Assembly: GCF_028898945.1 (NCBI RefSeq)
Contig: NZ_CP118607.1
Span: 620,001 to 684,000 of the forward strand
Direction of reading: 5' to 3'
From: Pseudomonas sp. PSKL.D1
GTDB taxonomy: Bacteria > Pseudomonadota > Gammaproteobacteria > Pseudomonadales > Pseudomonadaceae
DNA: 64,000 bases
Shown here: positions 8,745 to 18,457 of the stretch, piece after piece
Numbering within the stretch: position 1 is the first letter of the stretch
How the letters are laid out: each line of letters opens with the position of its first letter
The notes under the pieces: generated by a model
The model's database searches: none
Told to the model about the DNA's origin: nothing
What the model saw: the letters and a program-made list of their open reading frames with translations, nothing else
Program-made: the position numbers and the translations under genes

Positions 8745-8745
8745 G

Positions 8746-9810
8746 CTAACTCGCGCCATGCTTTGCCAGCGCCCACTCCACATGCTCCCTCACCAGCTCT
8801 GAAGCATCCTCACGCCGCGCCTTGAGGGCCTCGATCACCGGAATCGTCGAAGGCGCATTCCCCAGCCCCACCGCCAAATTGCGCAGCCATCGCTCATACC
8901 CCGCCCGCCGCAGCGGCCCGCCCTCGGTCTTGCGCAGGAACGTTCTCTCGTCCCACAGAAACATCTCGGCCAGCTCGGCATTCTCCAGCCCATGGCGTGG
9001 CATGAAGTCGCTCTCCTGGGTCGGCTTGGCGAAGCGGTTCCACGGGCAGACGATCTGGCAGTCATCGCAGCCGAACACCCGGTTGCCCATCATCGAGCGC
9101 AACTCGACCGGAATGGCGCCTTTCAACTCAATGGTCAGGTAAGAAATGCAGCGCCGGGCATCCAATACAAACGGCCCGACAAACGCCTTGGTCGGGCAAA
9201 CATCCAGGCACGCCTGGCAACGCCCGCAGTGTTCGCTGGTATGCGCCTCGTCCACTGGTAATGGCAAATCGACGAACAGTTCGGCGAGAAAGAAGTAACT
9301 ACCAGCCTTGCGGTTGAGCAGCAGGGTGTTCTTGCCGATCCAGCCCAGGCCGGCCTGCTCGGCGATGGCTTTTTCCAGTACGGGTGCACTGTCGACGAAC
9401 GCTCGGTAGCCGAATGGCCCGATGTCTGCCTGAATGCGGTCAGCAAGGTGCTGCACCCGCTTGCGCACCAGCTTGTGGTAATCACGCCCCAGTGCGTAAC
9501 GTGAAACGTAGGCCTTTTCTGGTTGGGCCAGGCGTTTAGCCATCTGCGTATCGCCTGGCAGGTAATCCATGCGCAGCGATACCACGCGAACGGTGCCGGG
9601 TATCAGCTGGTCGGGGTGTGAGCGTTTGCTGCCGTGGGTGCCCAGGTACTCCATCTCGCCCTGATAGCCAGCGTCGAGCCAGCGCTGCAGGTGCTGTTCG
9701 TGCTCGCCCAGGTCTATACCCGCAATGCCGACGTGGGCAAAGCCGAGTTCGCGGCCCCATTCTTTGATGGAGAGGGCCAAGGCTGGAAGGTCAAGTGTAG
9801 GCGCGGACAT
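8746..9810 (-). CDS. queG: Epoxyqueuosine reductase
   Basis: The ~354-residue cobalamin and iron-sulfur enzyme reduces epoxyqueuosine to queuosine in tRNA. Two 4Fe-4S cysteine clusters are present, CGRCQACLDVCP and CDDCQIVCPWNR. The central segment SAPVLEKAIAEQAGLGWIGKNT is the conserved DUF1730/QueG core. An in-frame TTG lies 15 bases upstream; I chose the ATG giving MSAPTLDLPALAL, although no clear ribosome site is seen. It is divergent from nnrD, and the two starts are only 65 bases apart. Confidence 0.9.
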   Translation of the reverse strand: MSAPTLDLPALALSIKEWGRELGFAHVGIAGIDLGEHEQHLQRWLDAGYQGEMEYLGTHGSKRSHPDQLIPGTVRVVSLRMDYLPGDTQMAKRLAQPEKAYVSRYALGRDYHKLVRKRVQHLADRIQADIGPFGYRAFVDSAPVLEKAIAEQAGLGWIGKNTLLLNRKAGSYFFLAELFVDLPLPVDEAHTSEHCGRCQACLDVCPTKAFVGPFVLDARRCISYLTIELKGAIPVELRSMMGNRVFGCDDCQIVCPWNRFAKPTQESDFMPRHGLENAELAEMFLWDERTFLRKTEGGPLRRAGYERWLRNLAVGLGNAPSTIPVIEALKARREDASELVREHVEWALAKHGAS

Positions 9811-9818
9811 GGATGGGC

Positions 9819-9847
9819 AAGGCAATACGGGCTCAGGTGCGTATAAT
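9819..9847 (+). promoter_or_regulatory. Sigma-70 -10 element before nnrD
   Basis: A perfect TATAAT lies at 9842-9847, 28 bases before the nnrD ATG. The hexamer 17 bases upstream (AAGGCA) is a poor -35, so this may rely on an activator. It would drive the nnrD-tsaE-amiB-mutL-miaA run. Confidence 0.45.
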
Positions 9848-9875
9848 TCTGCCAGACATTGGAGCCTTTGACCCC

Positions 9876-10736
9876 ATGCCCCAGACCAAACTACCTGGCA
9901 ATGCCCCGCAATTGCTCAGCAGCGTGACTGTCGCGCACCTGCCGGCCAGGCCCGAGCACGCCCACAAGGGTGATTTTGGCCATGTGCTGGTGGTGGGTGG
10001 TGACCTGGGTACCGGCGGTGCGGTACTGCTAAGTGCCGAGGCCGCTTTGCGCTGCGGTGCCGGGCTGGTCAGTGTTGCCACCCGGCCCGAACATGTTGCA
10101 GCGGCAATTGCCCGCATGCCAGAGGTCATGTGCCTGGGGTGCAGTTCTGCCAACCAGCTGATGGGGGTGCTGGAGCGTGCCTCGGTACTGGTGGTCGGCC
10201 CGGGGCTGGGCCAGGCGGCTTGGGGGCGAAGCCTGCTGTCGGCCGTCGCCAATGCCGAGCGGCCGCAGGTTTGGGATGCCGATGCGCTGAATCTGCTGTC
10301 TGGCACGCCGTTGGCGCTGCCCAGCGGAAGTATTCTGACCCCGCACCCGGGAGAAGCCGCGCGGTTGCTGGGCATCTCCACCGAGGCGGTGCAGGCCGAC
10401 CGGACAGGTGCGGCACGCAAGCTGGCGCGGCGCTATGCCAGTGTTTGTGTGCTGAAAGGTGCGGGCACGCTGGTAGCAGCCCCGAACGGGCAGTTGGCAA
10501 TCTGCGAGCGCGGTCACCCTGCCATGGCCGGCGCCGGGCTGGGCGATGTGCTGACTGGCGTGCTGGCGGCGCTGTTGGCCCAAGGGCTGAGCGCCTGGGA
10601 TGCCGCCTGCCTGGGCGTTTGGCTGCATGCCTGCGCGGGTGAACGTTTGGGCGTCAAAGGTAGGGGCCTGGCTGCCAGTGATCTGGCACCGGTCATTCGT
10701 GAATTGTTGGAGGAGCACTCTGCGTGCCTGGCATAA
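9876..10736 (+). CDS. nnrD: ADP-dependent NAD(P)H-hydrate dehydratase
   Basis: The 286-residue protein is the C-terminal (dehydratase) half of E. coli YjeF/Nnr as a stand-alone enzyme; the epimerase half is absent. It repairs damaged hydrated NAD(P)H using ADP. Motifs include HVLVVGGDLGTGGAV-like glycine segments near residue 30, LTPHPGEAARLL, and AGAGLGDVLTGVLAALLAQG near the C-terminus (the usual GTGD reads GLGD). The ATG at 9876 is preferred over an upstream ATG at 9813 because GGAG lies 11 bases before it and the -10 box falls between the two. It overlaps tsaE by 13 bases. Confidence 0.88.
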   Translation: MPQTKLPGNAPQLLSSVTVAHLPARPEHAHKGDFGHVLVVGGDLGTGGAVLLSAEAALRCGAGLVSVATRPEHVAAAIARMPEVMCLGCSSANQLMGVLERASVLVVGPGLGQAAWGRSLLSAVANAERPQVWDADALNLLSGTPLALPSGSILTPHPGEAARLLGISTEAVQADRTGAARKLARRYASVCVLKGAGTLVAAPNGQLAICERGHPAMAGAGLGDVLTGVLAALLAQGLSAWDAACLGVWLHACAGERLGVKGRGLAASDLAPVIRELLEEHSACLA

Positions 10737-11197
10737 CCCTGTTTCTGGCTGATGAAGAAGCCACGGTCAATTTCGGTAACACACTTGCCAAGGTGACCGC
10801 TGGTCGTGGCGTGATCTTTCTGGAGGGCGACCTCGGGGCAGGCAAAACTACACTGTCCCGTGGCCTGATTCGTGGTTTGGGCCATACCGGTGCGGTGAAA
10901 AGCCCTACCTTCACCGTGGTCGAGCCTTACGAAATTGGTGAAGTGCGTGCATACCATTTCGACCTGTATCGGCTGGTCGATCCGGAGGAATTGGAGTTCA
11001 TGGGTATTCGTGACTACTTCGAAGGCGACCCGCTGTGCCTGTTCGAGTGGCCACAAAAGGGTGCGGGCGTTTTGCCAAAGCCCGACCTGACCATTACCAT
11101 AAGCCCCCAAGCGGGCGGACGCTCGCTGATCCTTTCGCCGCAGGGGGCTCGCGGCGAGGCCTGGTGCACTGCGCTGGCCGAACACAATAAACAGTAA
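10724..11197 (+). CDS. tsaE: tRNA threonylcarbamoyladenosine biosynthesis ATPase TsaE
   Basis: The 157-residue P-loop ATPase works with TsaB and TsaD to make t6A37 in tRNAs. The Walker A motif GDLGAGKTTLSRGL is at residues ~36-49, followed by VKSPTFTVVEPYE and the FDLYRL segment, all typical of YjeE. It starts with GTG inside the nnrD 3' end; GGAGGAG about nine bases upstream supports that start. It is part of a tightly packed operon with nnrD and amiB. Confidence 0.92.
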   Translation: MPGITLFLADEEATVNFGNTLAKVTAGRGVIFLEGDLGAGKTTLSRGLIRGLGHTGAVKSPTFTVVEPYEIGEVRAYHFDLYRLVDPEELEFMGIRDYFEGDPLCLFEWPQKGAGVLPKPDLTITISPQAGGRSLILSPQGARGEAWCTALAEHNKQ

Positions 11198-11208
11198 GTG
11201 GGGTAGGT

Positions 11209-12639
11209 ATGCGCATACGCGCACTGGTCGCTGTGGTTGGGCTGCTGCTGACAGCGGTGACCGTTGACGCTCTGGCCGTCACGCAAGTCAAGAGCATGCG
11301 CCTGTGGCGCGCACCAGACAACACACGGCTGGTCTTCGACCTGTCCGGTCCTGTGCAGCATAGCGTCTTCACCCTGAGTGCGCCTGATCGGTTGGTCATC
11401 GACATCAACGGTGCGACGCTGGCTGCGCCGCTGAATGTCTCTACATCCAACACCCCGATCAACAGCGTGCGCTCTGCCCAGCGCACGCCCACCGACCTGC
11501 GTGTGGTGGTTGACCTGAAAAAATCGGTCACGCCCAAAAGCTTCACGCTTGCGCCCAATGCGCAGTACGGCAACCGCCTGGTAGTCGACCTGTACGACCA
11601 AGAAGCCGACGCCATTGCCGCCACCGCGCCGGTCACGCCGCCGACGCCCCCGGCAACGCCAGCGACCACGCCAGCCGTACCTGTATCGCCGGCCCAGCCT
11701 GCTATCAAGCTGCCGCCCGCGCCAAGTGGCAAACGCGATATCGTGGTTGCTATCGATGCGGGGCACGGCGGTGAAGACCCGGGTGCTTCGGGCTCGCGTG
11801 GCCAGCACGAGAAAGACATCGTGCTGCAGATCGCCAAGGAGCTGCAGCGCCAGATCAACACCGAAAAGGGCTACCGCGCCGAGCTGACCCGCACCGGTGA
11901 CTATTTCATCCCGCTGCGCAAACGCACCGAGATCGCCCGCAAGAAGGGCGCCGACCTGTTCATTTCCATTCACGCGGACGCTGCACCTTCCCGTGCTGCG
12001 TTCGGTGCGTCGGTGTTCGCCCTGTCGGACCGTGGCGCCACCTCGGAGACGGCGCGTTGGCTGGCCGACACGGAAAACCGCTCTGACCTTATTGGCGGTG
12101 CCGGCAACGTAAGCCTGGATGACAAAGACCGCATGCTTGCAGGTGTGCTGCTCGACCTGTCGATGACCGCCACCCTCAGTTCCAGCCTCAACGTCGGGCA
12201 AAAAGTGCTTGGCAACATGGGGCAGGTCACTTCGCTGCACAAGCGCCGCGTCGAGCAGGCCGGGTTCATGGTGTTGAAGTCGCCAGACATTCCGTCGATC
12301 CTCGTCGAAACCGGGTTCATTTCCAACAACAATGAAGCCGCCAAGCTGGCCACGCGCAGCCACCAGCAGGCATTGGCCCGCTCGATCCACACGGGCGTGC
12401 GTCAGTACTTCCAGCAAAACCCGCCACCAGGCACCTACATCGCCTGGCTGAAAGACAGCGGCAAAATTGCCCAGGGTCCGCGTGAGCACACCGTGCGCCC
12501 GGGTGAAACCTTGGCGATGATCGCCGTGCGCTATCAGGTCAGCGTGGCCAGCCTGCGCAGCACCAACAGCCTCAAGAGTGATGAGCTGAAGGTCGGCCAG
12601 CAGCTGGATATCCCCGCCACCACCTTGGCCTCGCAATAA
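11209..12639 (+). CDS. amiB: N-acetylmuramoyl-L-alanine amidase (AmiB type)
   Basis: The 476-residue periplasmic amidase splits daughter-cell peptidoglycan at division. Order: signal peptide (~1-23, ending VDALA), AMIN domain (~25-125), a Pro/Ala-rich linker ([18 protein letters not shown]), the Amidase_3 zinc domain ([13 protein letters not shown] at ~183; [11 protein letters not shown]) and one C-terminal LysM domain ([19 protein letters not shown]). The extra LysM distinguishes AmiB from AmiA and AmiC of E. coli. Its TAA overlaps the mutL ATG. Confidence 0.92.
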   Translation: MRIRALVAVVGLLLTAVTVDALAVTQVKSMRLWRAPDNTRLVFDLSGPVQHSVFTLSAPDRLVIDINGATLAAPLNVSTSNTPINSVRSAQRTPTDLRVVVDLKKSVTPKSFTLAPNAQYGNRLVVDLYDQEADAIAATAPVTPPTPPATPATTPAVPVSPAQPAIKLPPAPSGKRDIVVAIDAGHGGEDPGASGSRGQHEKDIVLQIAKELQRQINTEKGYRAELTRTGDYFIPLRKRTEIARKKGADLFISIHADAAPSRAAFGASVFALSDRGATSETARWLADTENRSDLIGGAGNVSLDDKDRMLAGVLLDLSMTATLSSSLNVGQKVLGNMGQVTSLHKRRVEQAGFMVLKSPDIPSILVETGFISNNNEAAKLATRSHQQALARSIHTGVRQYFQQNPPPGTYIAWLKDSGKIAQGPREHTVRPGETLAMIAVRYQVSVASLRSTNSLKSDELKVGQQLDIPATTLASQ

Positions 12640-14537
12640 TGAGTGGCGGTTCGCGTATTCAGCTGCTCAGCCCGCGGCTGGCCAACCAGATTGCCGCCGG
12701 TGAGGTGGTCGAGCGCCCGGCCTCTGTGGCCAAAGAGTTGCTGGAGAACAGCCTCGACTCCGGTGCCCGGCGTATTGACGTGGAAGTCGAGCAGGGTGGC
12801 GTGAAGCTGCTGCGTGTGCGTGATGACGGCGGCGGCATTTCGGCAGACGACTTGCCGTTGGCTTTGGCCCGTCACGCCACCAGCAAGATTCGCGAACTGG
12901 AAGACCTTGAAGGCGTGCTGAGCCTTGGCTTCCGGGGTGAGGCGCTGGCTTCGATCAGCTCGGTGGCCCGCCTGACCCTGACATCGCGTACTGCCAATGC
13001 CGGTGAAGCCTGGCAGGTTGAAACCGAAGGCCGCGACATGACCCCGCGTGTGCAGCCTGCTGCACACCCTGTGGGCACCTCTGTTGAAGTGCGCGACCTG
13101 TTCTTCAATACCCCGGCACGGCGCAAGTTCCTCAAGGCCGAGAAGACCGAATTCGACCACTTGCAGGAAGTCATCCGGCGCCTGGCGCTTGCCCGCTTCG
13201 ATGTTGCCTTCCACTTGCGCCACAACGGCAAGAGCATCCTTAGCCTGCACGAAGCCCATGACGACACCGCGCGTGCCCGGCGCGTCGGCGCCATCTGTGG
13301 CCCCGGCTTCATGGAGCAGGCGCTACCGATCGATGTGGAGCGCAATGGCCTGCGTTTGTGGGGCTGGGTTGGCCTGCCGACGTTTTCGCGCAGCCAGGCA
13401 GACTTGCAGTATTTCTTCGTCAATGGCCGTGCGGTGCGAGACAAGCTGGTTGCCCACGCAGTGCGCCAGGCCTATCGGGACGTATTGTTCAATGGTCGTC
13501 ACCCGACCTTTGTGCTGTTCCTGGAGCTAGAGCCGAACGGCGTCGACGTCAACGTCCACCCTACCAAGCATGAAGTGCGCTTCCGTGAGGGGCGTTCGGT
13601 GCACGACTTCCTCTATGGCACGTTGCACCGTGCATTGGCCGATGTGCGCCCGGAAGATCAGCTTGCTGCCCCGGCCGCCGCGGCCGAGATCGTGCGCCCT
13701 ACAGGCCAGCAGGCCGGTGAGTTCGGGCCTCAGGGTGAAATGCGCCTGGCCTCGCCCGTGCTGGAACAGCCTCAGGCAGCGCGGCCTTCGATTTCCAATG
13801 GTGGCAGCGGTGCCGGTTATCAGTATCAGTACACGCCGCGTCCGTCTCAGCCGCTTCCCGCCGCGGAAACTCAGGCTGTTTACCGCGAGTTCTACAAGCC
13901 TCTGGACGGCAGTGCTGCTGTACCCAATGCGCTACCGGAAAGCCAAGGCGACATTCCGCCGTTGGGCTACGCACTGGCGCAGCTCAAAGGGATCTACATC
14001 CTCGCCGAAAACGCCGTCGGCCTGGTGCTGGTAGACATGCATGCCGCCCACGAGCGCATCATGTACGAACGCCTCAAGGTAGCCATGGCCAGCGAAGGCC
14101 TCAGCGGCCAGCCGCTGCTGGTGCCGGAAACCCTGGCCTTAAGCCAGCGCGAAGCCGACTGCGCCGAAGAGCATGCCCAGTGGTTCCAGCGCCTTGGCTT
14201 CGAGTTGCAGCGCTTGGCCCCCGAGACGTTGGCCATTCGCCAGATCCCGGCATTGCTCAAGCAGGCCGAAGCCAATCGCCTGGTGCAGGATGTGCTCGCC
14301 GACCTGATGGAGTATGGCACCAGCGACCGCATTCAGGCTCACCTGAACGAACTGCTCGGCACCATGGCCTGCCACGGCGCGGTGCGTGCCAATCGCCGCC
14401 TGGCCATCCCTGAAATGAATGCCCTGCTGCGTGACATGGAAAACACCGAGCGCAGCGGCCAGTGCAACCATGGCCGCCCGACCTGGACCCAAATGGGCCT
14501 GGACGACCTGGACAAACTTTTCCTGCGCGGTCGATGA
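12639..14537 (+). CDS. mutL: DNA mismatch repair protein MutL
   Basis: The 632-residue protein couples MutS recognition to strand removal. The N-terminal GHKL ATPase motifs are [17 protein letters not shown] and [10 protein letters not shown]. The C-terminal dimer domain carries [12 protein letters not shown] at ~464-475, which fits the metal-binding endonuclease signature DQHAxxExxxxE (with Met for Gln). MutL of P. aeruginosa has the same motif, and pseudomonads lack MutH, so this MutL probably nicks DNA itself. A low-complexity linker (~330-430) separates the domains. Start and stop are shared closely with amiB and miaA. Confidence 0.94.
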   Translation: MSGGSRIQLLSPRLANQIAAGEVVERPASVAKELLENSLDSGARRIDVEVEQGGVKLLRVRDDGGGISADDLPLALARHATSKIRELEDLEGVLSLGFRGEALASISSVARLTLTSRTANAGEAWQVETEGRDMTPRVQPAAHPVGTSVEVRDLFFNTPARRKFLKAEKTEFDHLQEVIRRLALARFDVAFHLRHNGKSILSLHEAHDDTARARRVGAICGPGFMEQALPIDVERNGLRLWGWVGLPTFSRSQADLQYFFVNGRAVRDKLVAHAVRQAYRDVLFNGRHPTFVLFLELEPNGVDVNVHPTKHEVRFREGRSVHDFLYGTLHRALADVRPEDQLAAPAAAAEIVRPTGQQAGEFGPQGEMRLASPVLEQPQAARPSISNGGSGAGYQYQYTPRPSQPLPAAETQAVYREFYKPLDGSAAVPNALPESQGDIPPLGYALAQLKGIYILAENAVGLVLVDMHAAHERIMYERLKVAMASEGLSGQPLLVPETLALSQREADCAEEHAQWFQRLGFELQRLAPETLAIRQIPALLKQAEANRLVQDVLADLMEYGTSDRIQAHLNELLGTMACHGAVRANRRLAIPEMNALLRDMENTERSGQCNHGRPTWTQMGLDDLDKLFLRGR

Positions 14538-14538
14538 C

Positions 14539-15510
14539 ATGAGCAGCAAGCCCCCAGCAATATTCCTCATGGGCCCGACCGCGGCCGGCAAGACCGACCT
14601 CGCCATCGAGCTGACCAAGGTGCTGCCCTGCGAGTTGATCAGCGTCGATTCGGCACTGGTCTACCGCGGCATGGACATCGGCAGCGCCAAGCCTTCAAAG
14701 GAAATCCTGGCAGCCCATCCACACCGGCTGATCGATATCCTCGACCCGGCCGAGAGTTATTCCGCTGCGCAGTTTCGCGCCGATGCCCTGGAGGCCATGG
14801 CCGATATCACCGCGCGCGGAAACATTCCGTTGCTGGTTGGTGGCACCATGCTTTATTACAAGGCATTGCTGGAAGGCCTGGCCGACATGCCTGCCGCCGA
14901 TGCCGCCGTGCGTGCGGAGCTGGAGGCTCAGGCCGAGGCGCTTGGCCTGGCCGAGTTGCACCGGCAGTTGGCCGAGGTAGACCCGGTTTCGGCCGCCCGC
15001 ATCCACCCCAATGACCCTCAGCGGCTGATCCGTGCCCTTGAGGTCTACCGGGTAAGTGGCGAAAGCATGACGGCCCATCGCCAGCGTCAATTCGCGGAAA
15101 GTAGCGGCGCAGACGCAGGCGCTGACACACATTTGCCCTATACTGTCGCGAGTTTGGCGATTGCTCCTACAGATCGTCACATTTTGCATCAGCGAATTGC
15201 GTTACGATTTTCGCAGATGCTGGAACAGGGCTTCGTCGACGAGGTCCGATCGCTGCGAGCCAGAAGTGACTTGCACGCCGGGCTGCCGTCTATACGGGCA
15301 GTGGGGTATCGGCAGGTCTGGGATTACCTGGACGGCAAGCTGACTGAGAATGAGATGCGTGAACGCGGTATCATTGCTACCCGGCAGCTGGCCAAGCGGC
15401 AGTTCACCTGGTTGCGTGGCTGGCCCGACGTACACTGGCTGGATAGCCTGGCCTGCGACAATCTGTCCCGCACCTTGAAATACCTTGGGGCCATCTCCAT
15501 ATTGAGCTGA
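14539..15510 (+). CDS. miaA: tRNA dimethylallyltransferase
   Basis: The 323-residue enzyme adds the isopentenyl group to A37 of UNN-reading tRNAs. The P-loop [14 protein letters not shown] is at residues ~11-24, followed by [14 protein letters not shown] and HRLIDILDP, then RRLIRALE-type and [14 protein letters not shown] segments near the C-terminus. The ATG at 14539 is two bases after the mutL stop; longer in-frame starts lie inside mutL. It is followed after 94 bases by hfq. Confidence 0.94.
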   Translation: MSSKPPAIFLMGPTAAGKTDLAIELTKVLPCELISVDSALVYRGMDIGSAKPSKEILAAHPHRLIDILDPAESYSAAQFRADALEAMADITARGNIPLLVGGTMLYYKALLEGLADMPAADAAVRAELEAQAEALGLAELHRQLAEVDPVSAARIHPNDPQRLIRALEVYRVSGESMTAHRQRQFAESSGADAGADTHLPYTVASLAIAPTDRHILHQRIALRFSQMLEQGFVDEVRSLRARSDLHAGLPSIRAVGYRQVWDYLDGKLTENEMRERGIIATRQLAKRQFTWLRGWPDVHWLDSLACDNLSRTLKYLGAISILS

Positions 15511-15604
15511 GTCCCTGCTGATTGCCGTCTATTCTTGCGAAGGGGCGGCCTAACTTATCGATTTCCTTGATTTTCTATTATTTATCCTTACAGGAGTGCG
15601 GCAT

Positions 15605-15865
15605 ATGTCAAAAGGGCATTCGCTACAAGACCCTTACTTGAACACCTTGAGAAAAGAAAAGGTCCCGGTTTCGATCTATCTGGTCAACGGGATCAAGCTG
15701 CAGGGCTCGATCGAATCTTTCGACCAGTTCGTGGTGCTGTTGAAAAACACCGTCAGCCAGATGGTCTACAAGCACGCCATTTCGACCGTCGTACCTGCTC
15801 GTCCGGTTCGCCTGCCAAGCCCGTCCGATGCCGACGGCAGCGACAGCGAGCCAGGCAACGCCTGA
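15605..15865 (+). CDS. hfq: RNA chaperone Hfq
   Basis: The 86-residue protein forms the hexameric Sm-like ring that pairs small RNAs with mRNAs; in pseudomonads it also works with Crc in catabolite repression. Sm1 ([20 protein letters not shown]) and Sm2 ([10 protein letters not shown]) are intact, and a short Pro/Ser/acidic tail follows. The ATG at 15605 gives the standard [13 protein letters not shown] start and has AGGAG upstream; an ATG three codons earlier is disfavoured. The AT-rich 94-base gap after miaA may hold its own promoter. Confidence 0.96.
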   Translation: MSKGHSLQDPYLNTLRKEKVPVSIYLVNGIKLQGSIESFDQFVVLLKNTVSQMVYKHAISTVVPARPVRLPSPSDADGSDSEPGNA

Positions 15866-15877
15866 TAGGAGCCTGCA

Positions 15878-17179
15878 TTGTTCTTTGAGCGCCACGGTGG
15901 TGGTGAGCGGGCGATGCTCGTTCACTTGGAAGGTCAGAACCCTGAGGCGCGCGAAGACCCGCAGGAGTTTCAGGAACTGGCATTGTCGGCCGGGGCCGAC
16001 ATCGTTACGTTGGTCACGGTTGCAAGGCACCAGCCTACAGCCAAATACCTGATTGGCAGCGGCAAGGTCGAGGAATTGCGCGACCTGGTCAAAGCCGAAC
16101 AGGTAGACCTGGTGATTTTCAATCACACCCTCACGCCCAGTCAGGAGCGCAACCTCGAACGTGTCTTCGAGTGTCGCGTGCTCGACCGCACGGGGCTGAT
16201 CCTCGACATCTTCGCCCAGCGGGCGCGTACCCATGAAGGCAAGCTGCAGGTTGAACTCGCCCAGCTCGACCACATGAGCACGCGGCTGGTACGCGGCTGG
16301 ACCCACCTTGAGCGTCAAAAGGGTGGTATCGGCTTGCGTGGCCCGGGTGAAACACAGCTCGAAACCGACCGCCGCCTGTTGCGCGTGCGTATTCGCCAGA
16401 TCAAATCACGTCTTGAGAAGGTGCGCAGCCAGCGCGAGCAGGCTCGCCGTGGGCGCAAGCGCGCGGACATTCCTTCGGTGTCGCTGGTGGGTTACACCAA
16501 CGCCGGCAAGTCCACGCTGTTCAACGCCCTGACCGAATCCGAGGTTTATGCGGCCGATCAGTTGTTCGCCACCCTCGACCCGACCTTGCGCCGGCTTGAG
16601 TTGGCCGACCTGGGGCCGATCGTGCTGGCAGACACCGTGGGCTTCATTCGCCACCTGCCGCACAAGCTGGTTGAAGCTTTTCGGGCTACGCTCGAAGAGT
16701 CGAGCAACTCTGACCTGTTGCTGCATGTGATCGACTCCCACGAGCCTGAGCGCATGGAGCAGATCGAGCAGGTGTTGGCGGTGTTGGGCGAGATCGGTGC
16801 CGAAGGCTTGCCGATCCTTGAGGTCTATAACAAACTCGACCTGCTCGAAGATGTCGAGCCGCAGATCCAGCGTAACGCCGACGGCAAGCCGGAGAGGGTC
16901 TGGGTATCGGCACGCGATGGGCGTGGTCTGGAGCTGGTTGGCCAGGCGATTGCCGAGTTGCTGGGGGATGATCTGTTTGTCGGTACCCTGTGTCTGGAGC
17001 AGCGTTTTGCCCGCTTGCGCGCGCAATTCTTTGCCTTGGGTGCCGTGCAAAGTGAGGAGCATGACGAAGAAGGGCGCAGCCTGCTGAGTGTGCGACTGCC
17101 CATGGTCGAGTTGAATCGCCTGGTCAGCCGTGAAGGCATGGAGCCGCAAGTGTTTGTCGAGCAACACACTTTGCAATAA
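15878..17179 (+). CDS. hflX: Ribosome-associated GTPase HflX
   Basis: The 433-residue GTPase splits stalled 70S ribosomes under stress. Domains: an N-terminal HflX domain (~20-190, with a GPGETQLETDRRLLR segment), a helical linker rich in Arg, then the GTPase domain with G1 GYTNAGKSTLFNAL (~206), G3 DTVGFIRHLPHKLV and G4 VYNKLDLL. The TTG start at 15878 is favoured by AGGAG six bases upstream. A GC hairpin follows the stop. Confidence 0.93.
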   Translation: MFFERHGGGERAMLVHLEGQNPEAREDPQEFQELALSAGADIVTLVTVARHQPTAKYLIGSGKVEELRDLVKAEQVDLVIFNHTLTPSQERNLERVFECRVLDRTGLILDIFAQRARTHEGKLQVELAQLDHMSTRLVRGWTHLERQKGGIGLRGPGETQLETDRRLLRVRIRQIKSRLEKVRSQREQARRGRKRADIPSVSLVGYTNAGKSTLFNALTESEVYAADQLFATLDPTLRRLELADLGPIVLADTVGFIRHLPHKLVEAFRATLEESSNSDLLLHVIDSHEPERMEQIEQVLAVLGEIGAEGLPILEVYNKLDLLEDVEPQIQRNADGKPERVWVSARDGRGLELVGQAIAELLGDDLFVGTLCLEQRFARLRAQFFALGAVQSEEHDEEGRSLLSVRLPMVELNRLVSREGMEPQVFVEQHTLQ

Positions 17180-17181
17180 AA

Positions 17182-17257
17182 GCCCGGCGAGGTTGCCGGG
17201 CAGCAATGGTAGGCATTCTGTAGCATTGGACGGCGCGCCGTGGGCGCGTCTTTGCTT
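17182..17257 (+). terminator. Two hairpins between hflX and hflK
   Basis: GCCCGGC and GCCGGGC (17182-17201) form a perfect 7-bp stem with no T-run. A second imperfect stem (17229-17250) ends CGCGTC followed by TTTGCTTT. They may partly reduce read-through from hfq-hflX into hflKC. Confidence 0.4.
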
Positions 17258-17275
17258 TATCAGATGGAGAGCGCT

Positions 17276-18457
17276 ATGGCTTGGAACGAGCCGGGTGGCA
17301 ACTCGAACAATCAGGACCCCTGGGGCGGTCGTCGCGGTGGCGGCGGCGGTGGTGGCGACAAGAAAGGCCCACCAGATCTGGACGAGGCCTTCCGCAAACT
17401 GCAGGACAGCCTCAATGGCATGTTCGGCAGTGGCAAGAAACGTGGTGGCGGTGACCGCAATGTCGGCAAAGGTGGCGGCTATGGGCTGCTGGGCATTGGC
17501 CTGGTCGTGCTGGCGGCTATCTGGCTGTACAGCGCCGTGTATGTGGTCGACGAACAGGAGCAGGCCGTGGTGCTGCGCTTCGGTAAGTACTATGAGACGG
17601 TCGGTCCCGGCCTGAACATCTACTTCCCGCCGATTGATCGCAAGTACATGGAAAACGTCACGCGTGAGCGTGCCTACACCAAGCAGGGCCAGATGCTGAC
17701 CGAAGACGAGAACATCGTCGAGGTGCCGCTGACCGTCCAGTACAAGATCAGCAATCTTCAGGACTTCGTGCTCAACGTCGACCAGCCTGAGGTGAGCCTG
17801 CAGCACGCGACCGACAGTGCCCTGCGCCACGTGGTGGGTTCCACCTCGATGGACCAGGTGCTGACCGAAGGCCGTGAGCAGATGGCCGTGGATATCCGCG
17901 AACGCCTGCAGCGCTTCCTCGACAACTACCGTACCGGTATCACCGTCACCCAGGTCAACGTACAAAGCGCGGCAGCCCCGCGTGAAGTGCAGGAAGCCTT
18001 CGACGACGTGATCCGTGCCCGCGAAGACGAGCAGCGTGCCCGCAACCAGGCTGAGTCCTACGCCAATGGCGTGGTGCCGGAAGCCCGTGGTCAGGCGCAA
18101 CGCATCATCGAGGACGCCAACGGTTACCGCGACGAAGTCATCGCCCGCGCCAAGGGTGAGGCTGATCGCTTCACCAAGCTGGTCGCCGAGTACCGCAAGG
18201 CGCCTGACGTGACCCGCCAGCGTCTGTACCTGGAGACCATGCAAGAGGTGTACAGCAACACCAGCAAGGTCATGGTGGCCACCAAGGACGGGCAGAACAA
18301 CCTGCTCTACCTGCCACTGGACAAGATGGTCGAAGGCAGCCGCAACGCGTCGGCGCCGGTCAGCAGCGTATCGCCATCGGCCAACGATGCCGCCGCGCGC
18401 GCCGCGCAAGACCTGCAACAGCAACAGCAGCAGCTGCGTACTAGGGAGAGCCGCTGA
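17276..18457 (+). CDS. hflK: HflK, membrane SPFH protein of the FtsH-modulating complex
   Basis: The 393-residue protein forms, with HflC, the periplasmic cage around FtsH. It has a Gly/Asn/Arg-rich cytoplasmic N-terminus (PWGGRRGGGGGGGDKKG), one membrane helix at ~69-91, an SPFH/band-7 domain (VLRFGKYYETVGPGLNIY onward) and a long charged coiled coil, ending in a Gln/Ala-rich tail. ATG 17276 is chosen for GGAGA upstream and the MAWNEPGG family start. Its TGA overlaps the hflC ATG. Confidence 0.93.
   Translation: MAWNEPGGNSNNQDPWGGRRGGGGGGGDKKGPPDLDEAFRKLQDSLNGMFGSGKKRGGGDRNVGKGGGYGLLGIGLVVLAAIWLYSAVYVVDEQEQAVVLRFGKYYETVGPGLNIYFPPIDRKYMENVTRERAYTKQGQMLTEDENIVEVPLTVQYKISNLQDFVLNVDQPEVSLQHATDSALRHVVGSTSMDQVLTEGREQMAVDIRERLQRFLDNYRTGITVTQVNVQSAAAPREVQEAFDDVIRAREDEQRARNQAESYANGVVPEARGQAQRIIEDANGYRDEVIARAKGEADRFTKLVAEYRKAPDVTRQRLYLETMQEVYSNTSKVMVATKDGQNNLLYLPLDKMVEGSRNASAPVSSVSPSANDAAARAAQDLQQQQQQLRTRESR

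Noticed and set aside
16406..18424. Long minus-strand open frame opposite hflX and hflK
   Set aside because: Shadow frame crossing two real genes and their intergenic hairpins.
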